Part shown: positions 24,434 to 33,200 of the stretch, in pieces
How the letters are laid out: every line of letters starts with the position of its first letter
Numbering within the stretch: position 1 is the first letter of the stretch
Origin: Lachnospiraceae bacterium
Lineage (GTDB): Bacteria > Bacillota > Clostridia > Lachnospirales > Lachnospiraceae
Assembly: GCA_017437065.1 (NCBI GenBank)
Contig: JAFSBX010000050.1
Coordinates: 1 to 64,000 of the forward strand
Direction: 5' to 3'
Length of the DNA stretch: 64,000 nt
Translations under genes and position numbers: made by a program
Notes under the pieces: generated by a model
Told to the model about the DNA's origin: nothing
Seen by the model: the letters and a program-made list of their open reading frames with translations, nothing else
Database searches by the model: none

Positions 24434-25126
24434 ATGGCAAACATTTTAATATGCGATGATGATAAAGAGATTGTGGAAGCAATAGAAATATATTTATTAC
24501 AGGAAGGGTATCAGATTTATAAGGCGTATGATGGAGAGCAGGCAATAGAAGTATTGAAGCAGGAAGATATTCAGTTGCTGATTATAGATATTATGATGCC
24601 TAAGTTAGATGGTATACATGCAACTTTGAAAATAAGGGAATACAGCAGTATTCCGATTATTATTCTGTCTGCAAAGTCAGAAGATGCAGATAAGATACTG
24701 GGACTTAATATCGGTGCAGATGATTATGTAACAAAACCGTTTAATCCGTTGGAACTGGTAGCCAGAGTAAAATCCCATCTGCGAAGATATACAAGTCTTG
24801 GCAATTTGAATACAGAAAACAATGCCTTGTTTGTAGTAGGCGGACTTTGTATGAATGATGATACAAAAGAAGTTACGGTAGATGGCGAGGCAGTAAGGCT
24901 TACTCCGATAGAATATAATATCCTTCTTTTGCTGGTGAAAAATCAGGGAAGAGTATTTTCTATCAATCAGATTTATGAAAGTATATGGAATGAGGATGCC
25001 ATCGGTGCGGATAATACAGTAGCCGTACACATCAGGCATATCAGAGAAAAAATAGAAATTAACCCGAAAGAGCCAAGGTATTTAAAAGTGGTGTGGGGTG
25101 TAGGATATAAGATTGAAAAACAATAG
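24434..25126 (+). CDS. OmpR-family response regulator
   Basis: 230 residues: receiver domain (1-118) with the acidic triad DDD at 8-10, phospho-acceptor Asp52 (LLIIDIMMP), Thr/Ser switch in ILSAKS and Lys101 (VTKPFNP), then a C-terminal winged-helix DNA-binding domain (about 130-230, VRLTPIEYNILLLL). It resembles VanR-type regulators of envelope stress. The kinase gene begins 12 bases later. Good GAGGAAGAGGA ribosome binding site. Confidence 0.95.
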   Translation: MANILICDDDKEIVEAIEIYLLQEGYQIYKAYDGEQAIEVLKQEDIQLLIIDIMMPKLDGIHATLKIREYSSIPIIILSAKSEDADKILGLNIGADDYVTKPFNPLELVARVKSHLRRYTSLGNLNTENNALFVVGGLCMNDDTKEVTVDGEAVRLTPIEYNILLLLVKNQGRVFSINQIYESIWNEDAIGADNTVAVHIRHIREKIEINPKEPRYLKVVWGVGYKIEKQ

Positions 25127-25138
25127 GAAGATGTGTAA

Positions 25139-27703
25139 ATGAAAAAAAAGAGTACATTGGCAACAGGAAATAAAATACTTTTGTTTTTGATTCAACAGTG
25201 CGTAGCAGCAATAGCAGCAGTATGTATTGCAAGTGTGGCAGTCGGTTCTATGGTGGACGTGACCGGCAAGTTTCAGAAATATAAATTCTTTTTGAATCCG
25301 TTTGAATATGATATGCCATTTGAAGAATCAGACATTTATACTACGGTATTGGAACGTGGGATTCGTGATGCAGTACGCATAAGCGTAATCAAAAGTCAGT
25401 TGGAAACGGATGGAGAATTTGATGGAAAGAAGAAAATTGACGTAACGGCGTATGTGAACCGTGCGGAACAGCTTTCCGGACAATATGTGACTGCAAATTA
25501 CAGACTGGAAGATTTGCTGAAATGGGGAAAATATGGATTAGAGTATACAGTAAAGGTTTTTTCATCAGAGCTGGAAATGAATAATTTTCTGGCAGATGAG
25601 ACTACATATACCCAGTATGAAGGTACTTATACTACAGGATTTCATCCCACACAGAAAAAACATATAGAGTATGAGGATGAAGAGACATACAGGCTGAAAG
25701 AAGAAACTTCATATGAGGAAGTAACATTTTCAGAAGAAAATTATCAGACAATCCTTTCGAACCGTTATAAAACCGTAGATGGAAAAACACCTCAGGAGCT
25801 TGTTTCTTCGTGGGAAGAATATTACGCACTTTGTGAAAATATCGCCGAAGCTGCCAACAGTCTCTATTATAATTATCAGGAATATCTGAATTATGAGAAT
25901 TCCTATAGTCTGGAAAATTCTAATCTTATCTATTGTATGGAAATGATGGTAGATGGAGAAAATATATTTTTTACAAATGCAACCTTAAAAGATTTTAGGG
26001 AAGATGCGATTAGGGGGTATTTTAGCAGTTTCAAAAAAAATATCTATTATAGTCCGTATGATATGGAATATTTTACAAATACAAATATTTCCGAGGAATA
26101 CTTTCTTCAGTTGATGAATGAGTATAATTATGCTTATACGGAAAATACAAGAATCTGGATAGCTGTAGATGATAAATATCCGGCGCAGGATGCGTTTGCA
26201 AAAGCGGAATACGCATTTAATAATTTTTTGCCGCATTGGTGGCAGTATGTAATAGGTGCAGTAGCATGTATAGGTATTTATCTGGTACTTTTAGTAATTC
26301 AGTCTATATATGCGGGAAGAAAGGAATGTGACGCAGAAGAAGGGGAAAAACAGATTCAGATATGTGCAACAAAATTTGAACAGATTCCTACGGAAATATG
26401 GCTGTTACTTTGCGGAATTGCAGTTGGTCTGCTGATGATTATGGGAATGTTTACCTATGATATGTTTGTATGGCAGAAAACGGATAATATGACAATTATT
26501 CAGATTGTTATGATAGAAACGTTGATTATAAGCAGTGTAGGAAGTTTTTTGTTTTACAGTTTTATAAGAAAATGTAAAATACACACTTTTTGGAAAGGCA
26601 GTTTTACTTATCATGTGTTAAGGGCTTTTTATCAAAAGGTATTTTTGAAGGTTGTAGAAGCAGTAAAAACCATGTATCGAAATATGCCTGTTGTAGTTCG
26701 CTCACTGATACCGTATTGTGGATTTTTGGTTGGCAATATTGTTGTGTTGCTGGTTACTGTTGAGACGAGGAATAAACTGTTTGTGTTACCTTTAGTAATA
26801 GCAGATATAATAGTAGGCTGGATTTTATTTAGAAACAGTGTGGATAAAAAGCAGATAGTAGATGGTATCGGAGAAATAAGGAGTGGAGATTTGAACTATA
26901 AAGTAGACACATCAAAACTTTATGGAGATAATAAAATTTTAGCAGAAGCGGTTAACAGTATCGGAGATGGCATCAGACAGGCAGTAGAAACAAGCATGAA
27001 GGATGAACGATTGAAAGCGGATCTGATTACGAATGTTTCACATGATATTAAGACACCGTTGACATCCATTATTAATTATGTAGACCTTCTGAAAAGAGAA
27101 GACATTCGGGACGAAAAAGTAAAAAATTACATCGATGTGCTTGACAGTAAGTCACAACGGTTGAAACAATTGACAGATGACCTGGTAGAGGCATCAAAAA
27201 TCTCTTCCGGAAATATTACGCTTCATATTGAACGGATTAATATTGTGGAATTGCTCAATCAGGCAATTGGTGAATTTTCGGAAAAATTTGAAACAAAGGA
27301 TTTACAGATGGTGGTAACCTTTGAAGGGAAAAACATGTATATTGAAGCGGATAGCAGAAGAATGTGGCGTGTTATAGAAAATCTGTTTAATAATATTTTT
27401 AAATATGCCATGCCGGGAACACGGGTTTACGTCGATGGACGGGAAATGAAGGAAGGGAAAACTACGAATTTTGTTCTTGCAATTAAAAATATATCGGCAC
27501 AACCTCTGAATATCAATGCGGATGAATTGACAGAACGTTTTATTCGAGGAGATGTTTCAAGAAGTACGGAAGGAAGCGGACTCGGGCTTTCTATCGCAAA
27601 AACTCTGACAGAAGCTCAAAACGGAAAATTCAATATTTATCTGGATGGTGATTTATTTAAAGCAATTATTACATTTCCGAAAGCAGAAGAAAGAAGGGAT
27701 TAA
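25139..27703 (+). CDS. Sensor histidine kinase with large extracytoplasmic domain and six membrane segments
   Basis: 854 residues, unusually large. TM1 is at about 12-36, an extracytoplasmic domain of about 330 residues rich in Tyr and Glu follows (37-365), then TM2 (366-392), a short cytosolic loop, TM3-TM6 (about 419-442, 456-478, 522-541, 547-565), a HAMP-like linker, the phospho-acceptor helix with His635 (NVSHDIKTPLTSI) and a HATPase domain (N box VIENLFNNIFKYA, G box GSGLGLSIA). The kinase core is of the VanS/PhoR kind. Partner is the regulator 12 bases upstream. The stop codon lies in the loop of a terminator hairpin shared with the convergent gene. Confidence 0.93.
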   Translation: MKKKSTLATGNKILLFLIQQCVAAIAAVCIASVAVGSMVDVTGKFQKYKFFLNPFEYDMPFEESDIYTTVLERGIRDAVRISVIKSQLETDGEFDGKKKIDVTAYVNRAEQLSGQYVTANYRLEDLLKWGKYGLEYTVKVFSSELEMNNFLADETTYTQYEGTYTTGFHPTQKKHIEYEDEETYRLKEETSYEEVTFSEENYQTILSNRYKTVDGKTPQELVSSWEEYYALCENIAEAANSLYYNYQEYLNYENSYSLENSNLIYCMEMMVDGENIFFTNATLKDFREDAIRGYFSSFKKNIYYSPYDMEYFTNTNISEEYFLQLMNEYNYAYTENTRIWIAVDDKYPAQDAFAKAEYAFNNFLPHWWQYVIGAVACIGIYLVLLVIQSIYAGRKECDAEEGEKQIQICATKFEQIPTEIWLLLCGIAVGLLMIMGMFTYDMFVWQKTDNMTIIQIVMIETLIISSVGSFLFYSFIRKCKIHTFWKGSFTYHVLRAFYQKVFLKVVEAVKTMYRNMPVVVRSLIPYCGFLVGNIVVLLVTVETRNKLFVLPLVIADIIVGWILFRNSVDKKQIVDGIGEIRSGDLNYKVDTSKLYGDNKILAEAVNSIGDGIRQAVETSMKDERLKADLITNVSHDIKTPLTSIINYVDLLKREDIRDEKVKNYIDVLDSKSQRLKQLTDDLVEASKISSGNITLHIERINIVELLNQAIGEFSEKFETKDLQMVVTFEGKNMYIEADSRRMWRVIENLFNNIFKYAMPGTRVYVDGREMKEGKTTNFVLAIKNISAQPLNINADELTERFIRGDVSRSTEGSGLGLSIAKTLTEAQNGKFNIYLDGDLFKAIITFPKAEERRD

Positions 27704-27715
27704 CCCTTCTTTTTT
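27691..27715 (+). terminator. Compact terminator whose loop holds both convergent stop codons
   Basis: Stem AAGAAGGG (27691-27698) / CCCTTCTT (27704-27711), loop ATTAA, then TTTT. The + strand stop TAA (27701-27703) of the kinase and the - strand stop TAA (27702-27700) of the convergent gene both fall in the five-base loop. The - strand tail (TCTTCTGC) is less U-rich, so termination may be stronger in the + direction. Confidence 0.8.
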
Positions 27716-27972
27716 GCTGCCACCATTTTTTCAATGGTGGCGATTTCTTCCGCAGAGCTGTATTTTTTGATTGTCTGAATAAGCAGATTCATTTCATTTT
27801 CTTTGAATTGAATATTTTTTTCTTTTGCTTTTTTCATAACGGACATAAGAAAAGAAAACATTTCTTTTTGGGAAAGTCCTTTGCTTTCAAAGACCAAAGA
27901 ATGAAGAAATTCAAGTTTTTCAGTAGAAATATGGGCGACAGCAGGGTCATCCATCCATTTTGGGTGTTCCAT
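27700..27972 (-). CDS. Small helical protein, unknown function
   Basis: 90 residues, soluble and largely helical (EKLEFLHSLVFESKGL, then MSVMKKAKEKNIQF). A good AAGGAGG ribosome binding site lies eight bases before the ATG and overlaps the stop codon of the gene upstream at 28.0-28.5 kb, so the two are one operon. No family recognised. Its stop overlaps that of the sensor kinase on the other strand by four bases. Confidence 0.7.
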   Translation of the reverse strand: MEHPKWMDDPAVAHISTEKLEFLHSLVFESKGLSQKEMFSFLMSVMKKAKEKNIQFKENEMNLLIQTIKKYSSAEEIATIEKMVAAKKKG

Positions 27973-27975
27973 AAA

Positions 27976-28473
27976 TTAATCCTCCTTATTTTGAAACATG
28001 GAAAAAATATCTTTTTGTTCCGGAGACAGAAAGTTAAAGAGTATATCAGGGGAAAATCCGCCACCCATATCGGAGAATCCTGCATTTCCGGAAAAATTTG
28101 TACCTTCCGGAAAAAGTTCTTTCATCATGGACATGGCAGCTTCCAGTTCTTTATACTGTTTTAATGCCCCCTGCATGTTTTTCAGATTTTGAATCATTGC
28201 CTGTTCTTTTTCCGTACAGAATGGAAAAAGTTCGTCGCATACATCACAGAAATCCACAGAAGAATTTCCGGATTCGGCGCAAAGACTGAAAGACAGAGGG
28301 GAAGATTTTGCAAGGGACAGGGTATATTGAAATTCCATATATTTAATATAAATAGCCAGTTTATGACGAAACTCTTTACCAACGACCGGAACAAGAATTT
28401 TTAACATTTGAATGTGGTTAGTTGTATATAACGTATCGAAGGCTGCTATTTTGTCAGTTTGTTTTTTGTCCAT
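27976..28473 (-). CDS. Soluble protein, unknown function
   Basis: 165 residues. Helical N-terminus, a CDVCDELFPFC segment (Cys-x2-Cys and a further Cys) in the middle, a helix, and a Gly/Met/Phe-rich C-terminal part (MGGGFSPDILFNFL). The cysteines could bind metal but no known motif is complete. AAGGAG precedes the ATG. Its stop sits within the ribosome binding site of the 90-residue gene that follows, so both are translated from one message. Lies between a sensor kinase and a Cys-rich peptide gene; no functional link can be shown. Confidence 0.7.
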   Translation of the reverse strand: MDKKQTDKIAAFDTLYTTNHIQMLKILVPVVGKEFRHKLAIYIKYMEFQYTLSLAKSSPLSFSLCAESGNSSVDFCDVCDELFPFCTEKEQAMIQNLKNMQGALKQYKELEAAMSMMKELFPEGTNFSGNAGFSDMGGGFSPDILFNFLSPEQKDIFSMFQNKED

Positions 28474-28533
28474 GTGTTCTCCTTTTCATCTGTCATACCA
28501 TTTTATGTGTAACGGGTATGGTTTATGAAAAGA

Positions 28534-28559
28534 AAATAGGCTCCGTAAAGAGCCTATTT
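28534..28559 (-). terminator. Terminator of the Cys-rich peptide gene
   Basis: Read on the - strand: stem AAATAGGCTC / GAGCCTATTT with loop TTTACG, then TTCTTTTC. It lies 26 bases past the stop of the peptide gene. Confidence 0.75.
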
Positions 28560-28585
28560 CATGGGAAATGCCAAAAAGATTCAGA

Positions 28586-28825
28586 TTAGCAGCAACCATT
28601 GTTGTTGCCACCGCAGCAGCAGAGAAGCAGGATGATCCAGATAATGCTTTCACATCCGCAGCCATTATTGTTGCCACCGCAGATATCACCAATGCCGTTG
28701 CCGCAGCCATTGTTATTTCCATTGCAACAGAAAAGAAGAATTAAAATCCAAATCCAGCTTCCACATCCGTTATTGTTGTTGGATACATTGTTGCATCCGC
28801 AGTGAGTTGCAGTTAAATCACTCAT
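28586..28825 (-). CDS. Cys/Asn/Gly-rich peptide, 'chorion class high-cysteine HCB protein 13' type
   Basis: 79 residues, with repeated NNNNGCG units alternating with two short hydrophobic stretches (WIWILILLFCC and IIWIILLLCCCGG). The opening MSDLTATHCGC and the layout match a group of small high-cysteine proteins found in Lachnospiraceae and related Clostridia that databases call chorion class high-cysteine HCB protein 13. Their function is not known; links to the spore coat or envelope have only been guessed. Start supported by GGAGG seven bases before the ATG, and by promoter and terminator on the - strand. Confidence 0.85.
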   Translation of the reverse strand: MSDLTATHCGCNNVSNNNNGCGSWIWILILLFCCNGNNNGCGNGIGDICGGNNNGCGCESIIWIILLLCCCGGNNNGCC

Positions 28826-28853
28826 GAGTTACCTCCATGTTGTTTTGTTTTAT

Positions 28854-28882
28854 GGTATATCTTATGTGGGATGGCATGTCAG
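28854..28882 (-). promoter_or_regulatory. Probable promoter of the Cys-rich peptide gene
   Basis: On the - strand CTGACA (28882-28877), 17 bases, TATACC (28859-28854), giving a leader of about 25 bases. Confidence 0.5.
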
Positions 28883-28932
28883 TGTTTCTAAAAAAATAAA
28901 ATAATTTAAAACAGCATATATTGACAAAATAC

Positions 28933-29011
28933 TTGAATTTATTACAAGATATAGTAAAATGGATTATGTATGAAAATAAATATAACCAAAATTATGTTTT
29001 TATGGTATAAT
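28933..29011 (+). promoter_or_regulatory. Promoter region of the sortase locus
   Basis: TTGAAT (28933-28938), 16 bases, TAAAAT (28955-28960) is one candidate; an extended -10 TGGTATAAT (29003-29011) only 27 bases before the start codon is another. A perfect TTGACA at 28921-28926 has no matching -10 at normal spacing. Confidence 0.55.
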
Positions 29012-29037
29012 GGACAGTAAAAGGAGAAGTTATTACT

Positions 29038-30189
29038 ATGACAACAGGCGGATGGAACGTTGCCGGAAGGCAGTTCAGAACAAGGTCGGATTATGAAGCT
29101 GCCTGCCGGGATAATAAAAAAATAGAGAAACTGAAACAAAGTTATAATCTGGAGGATTCAAACCGGCTCCGGGAATTGAATGAGGAGCTTCAAAGCGGAA
29201 AATACAGCTTTGAAACAATGGTGGGAGAAGACTTCATTTATGAAATAGAACAAATGACAAAGCTGGCAAAAGATATACCTGCCGGTAAAAAAACAAAAAA
29301 GAAACATGCTGTACAAAAGACAGAAAAACAGGGGAGAAAGAAAGGGAAGAATTTTGATGAATATGACAAAAACATGCAGGTTGAAATTCTCTGGCAGTTA
29401 AGGCAGAGAGAAAAACGAAGGAAATGGATTATTATATTATGTAGTCTTCTTGCAGTGACCTGCTTTGGGTATTATGGGATTTATTACTATTTTGTAGAAC
29501 GGACTACCGATACATATAAAGAATGGGCAGAGTTAAAAGTTACCGGTTCATCGGCTACATCAGAGAAACCTAAGCAAAATTACAGTTTTGAAGAGGAAGT
29601 CGTTGAAAAAGAAGTGCTTGATGAGTACAAAATTTTGTATAATAAGAATAGAAGTCTAATCGGATGGGTAAAAATTGACGATACAATAATAGATTACCCT
29701 GTTATGCAAACAGAAAATAATACATATTATCTTGATCATAATGTTGAACAGGAGTATGACAAGAACGGATCCATTTTTCTTGATAAGGATTGTGATGTGT
29801 TGAAACCAAGTATGAATCTGATTGTTTACGGACATCATATGAAGTCCGGTAAAATGTTCGGAGGACTTGATAAATACAGCCAAAAGTCTTATTATGAAGA
29901 ACATCCGGTAATTCGGTTTGATACAATCTATGAGAAGGGGCTATATGCGATTATGTATGTATTCCGATCCAGAGTTTATAACGAGGACGAGATTGTATTT
30001 AAGTATTATCAGTTTATCGAAGCCAATTCGGCAGAAGAATTTTATTCCAACATGGAAGAAATGAGTGAGTTGTCTCTGTATGATACAGGGATAACGGCGC
30101 AGTACGGTGATCAGCTGTTAACGTTATCAACATGTGACAGTTCGGAACCGGAAGGCAGATTTGTTATAGTTGCAAGAAAGATAAATTAG
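29038..30189 (+). CDS. srtB: Class B sortase with long cytoplasmic N-terminal region
   Basis: 383 residues. About 130 N-terminal residues form a charged, partly coiled cytoplasmic region, then one transmembrane segment (about 130-152) and the extracytoplasmic sortase domain. Catalytic residues are His266 (VYGHHMK), Cys366 (TLSTCDSS) and Arg374 (GRFVIV). Class B features are the DYPVMQ segment and the YNEDEIVF region between His and Cys. Class B sortases are usually about 220-250 residues, so the cytosolic extension is unusual. The next gene encodes a protein with a TPKTG sorting signal, the probable substrate. Known class B enzymes of Clostridioides prefer (S/P)PxTG, consistent with this pairing. 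Confidence 0.93.
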   Translation: MTTGGWNVAGRQFRTRSDYEAACRDNKKIEKLKQSYNLEDSNRLRELNEELQSGKYSFETMVGEDFIYEIEQMTKLAKDIPAGKKTKKKHAVQKTEKQGRKKGKNFDEYDKNMQVEILWQLRQREKRRKWIIILCSLLAVTCFGYYGIYYYFVERTTDTYKEWAELKVTGSSATSEKPKQNYSFEEEVVEKEVLDEYKILYNKNRSLIGWVKIDDTIIDYPVMQTENNTYYLDHNVEQEYDKNGSIFLDKDCDVLKPSMNLIVYGHHMKSGKMFGGLDKYSQKSYYEEHPVIRFDTIYEKGLYAIMYVFRSRVYNEDEIVFKYYQFIEANSAEEFYSNMEEMSELSLYDTGITAQYGDQLLTLSTCDSSEPEGRFVIVARKIN

Positions 30190-30226
30190 GAATTTTCGAA
30201 TTTACAATAAGAGGGAGAGCTATAGA

Positions 30227-33200
30227 ATGAGAAAAACAGCACCTAAGAAAAAAATGAACAGAAAGATGAAGAGGACGATACGGAAGAGTGTGTCGGCTAT
30301 GTTTATGGCAACAGCACTGATTATTGCGGCAATACCTGTGCAGGAAAATGCGGCAGCAGGAACGCTGGCAACAGGAGATGGTACAACTACAGTGGAAACA
30401 GAGCCGTTATCAGAGAATAGTTATCCGTTGGATGAAAACGGTGTATTGGAATCACAGTATGAGATTCCTGGATATGAGTATGATATTTATGATGAAACAA
30501 AAGCGGTTCCGGGATGGGTTATTGTTGATGAAGGCGGCTATGTAAAACGTCAGATGTACCTTATTCAGAAGCATGGTGTGGAATGTGCGATTGTTGCATA
30601 TAACAAAGACGTTATTCCGAAAGATAATGGTACTTCTGGAACGTTGGTTATTCCAAATGAAGTTGCTGCGGAGTATTGGGAATTTACTATGGATGATGTT
30701 AAAGCCAAATATTATGACGGAGAGAAACCTAAAACAGGAGATCTTCAAACAGATTATGATCTTTGGCATCCGGGAAATCAAAAAGTCGATTTTGAGAAAA
30801 TGGATCCTGGTCAGATTGAAAAATATGCACTTGATTTATATGCATGTGGATTAGCGGTGTCGGGAGATTGTATAGCCGAAAAGGTTAGGGTAACCTCAGA
30901 AGATGAAGATTCAATGGAATCAAAAACAACATATGTTCCGTTTGATACAGCGAAACAGGAATTTGCGATGAAGGTGTCTTATCCAATTTCTGTTATTGCA
31001 GCAGGTGCTTTTTCAGAGCATGCTTTTTCACAAGTGAACCAGGATGCTGATAAAACTGAGAGTGTGAAAATTTATAATCTTATAATTGGTGACCATATAA
31101 AAGGTATTGGTGATGAGGCGTTTAAGGGAAGTGCCAATTTACAGAGTCTTACTTTAGGAATGGCCAATACTACTATTGGTAATCATGCGTTCCAAGATTG
31201 TGCAGGACTTCAAGAGGTAAATTTTGCAAAAACAATACAGATTATTGGTGCAGAGGCATTCCGTGGATGTAATGCATTATCTTCTGTTAAATTGACTGGG
31301 GCTTTGCAGACCATTGGAACAGGTGCTTTTGCGGATTGTGGTGGTTTGACTACAGTTGACATGACTGAAGTAACATCAAATAACGATATTGGTGACTATG
31401 CTTTTTATAATTGCTTAAAGCTTAATGATGTAAAATTTACGGAACATGACTCTACGAAGACCATCGGAACAGGTGCTTTTGCAGTTTCGGATGGTTTATC
31501 CAATTCCGTTACCGGTTCATGGAAAGAAGTAGAGTTCCCAGATGGTGTTACTGGTTTTGGGGAGTCTGTGTTAGAAGGCAGAACTAATCTGACTAGTTGT
31601 GTATTACCACAATCTTATGGTGCGAGTTCAACGCAAAGTAAAACTTTAGATGGTGGATTTTTCAGAAGATGTACAAATCTGAAGTCAGTAACCATTAAGG
31701 GACCATTTGTACAGTTTTGTATAGAGGGATCTGTGAAGGAGAGACAGTGCAATCCGTTCTGGTGGGTAACATCTGAAGAGTTTTATGTGGAAGGACCTGC
31801 AAATTTGGATGACTCAGCAGAGTACAAAAATCCGTTTAATTACTCATTCCCTAGAACATCTACACAGAGGGCTCACAAAACGTTTAAGTTTACAACTAAA
31901 GATGGGGTTGAATATTATGAAATAGCAGTTGCGCGTGAAGATGATCCGAGTACACCGGATATAGATGAATCTAAAGAATATGCAGATTATTATTTGGTGA
32001 ATGCAAAGACAGGTGCTTTGGAGTGTTATACACCTGATCCGAATGCACCTGCGGCTTCGGATGTTATTATTAGAATTGTAGGTAATTATAACGGAGTATC
32101 TGTTAAGTCTATTGCAGAAGGATGCTTTGATTCTGTTAAAGATAGAGCGGTAGGACTGATAGTAGATGACAATACAATTGAAGAAATCAGTGAAAGAGCA
32201 TTTGCTGATTTTACAGCTTTAAAGACTGTAGAACTTGGAAATTCTATTACAAAAATTGGAAAAGAAGCATTTGCAGGATGTGAAGCTTTAACAGATGTTC
32301 ACTTCAAGATGGACAAAGTTACTATTGAGAAAGATGCATTTAAGACAAATGGAACAAAGGGTCTTATTTTCCATGGTAAGATTGAAAAAGGATTTGAACC
32401 ATTTGATTTTGCAATGAACAAAGATAATGATATTGATGGACAGGGACGAAGAATCCTATACAAATCGTTAGAACCATCTAATTTATCTGTTATTTATGAT
32501 AACAAAGCATCAACAGATGAAAAACCGGTTGTGACTTTAATTTCTTATCCGATTTATAATGCAGATGATACGCAGGCTACTTTAGCTAAAAATGCATTAT
32601 ATGAAGAATCAGTTAAGAATATTGTAATCCCTTCGGGAGTTACCTCTATTGATTCTGCGTTCTACTACACGAATGGAGCGAATGAGAGAAGTATTGAAGC
32701 ATATGTAGCACCATATACAAACTCGAAGCAGTCTATTTATTTAACATGGCAGGCTAGCATTGGAAGTTCACTTACAAGAAGTGCAGATACAGAGGCAGAC
32801 GTAGTACCTGGTATTTTCAGTGGTGTATATGATGATTTTGCTGTTGGAATAGTTGAAGGCGAGAAAGAAAGCCTGCTAAGAGGTAACGATTATATTGAAA
32901 AAGTTGAAATGAGTACGGTAGAAAAATTACCGGATTTTGCATTTGAAAGCTGTGAAAGTCTTAACTCTGTTATTTTAGGTGAAGGAATGACTGATTTAGG
33001 TATTGCACCGTTTAGAGGATGTACTTCTCTTGCAGCAGTAGGTGGTAACAGCAAGTTTATTTGTGAGAACAGTATTATTTATGAAGTGAAGGCAGATGGA
33101 ACTTATAAATTAGTGGAATGTCTTCCGGGAAGAGCAGATAATTCAATTTCAAATGCAACAGACCCAAGCATTGATAAAGTTTCTGAAATCGGCATCAGTG

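Noticed and set aside
28599-28805. Plus-strand frame opposite the Cys-rich peptide
   Set aside because: Pro/Gln/Leu-rich shadow with no ribosome site; the minus-strand frame has GGAGG, promoter and terminator and matches a known peptide group.
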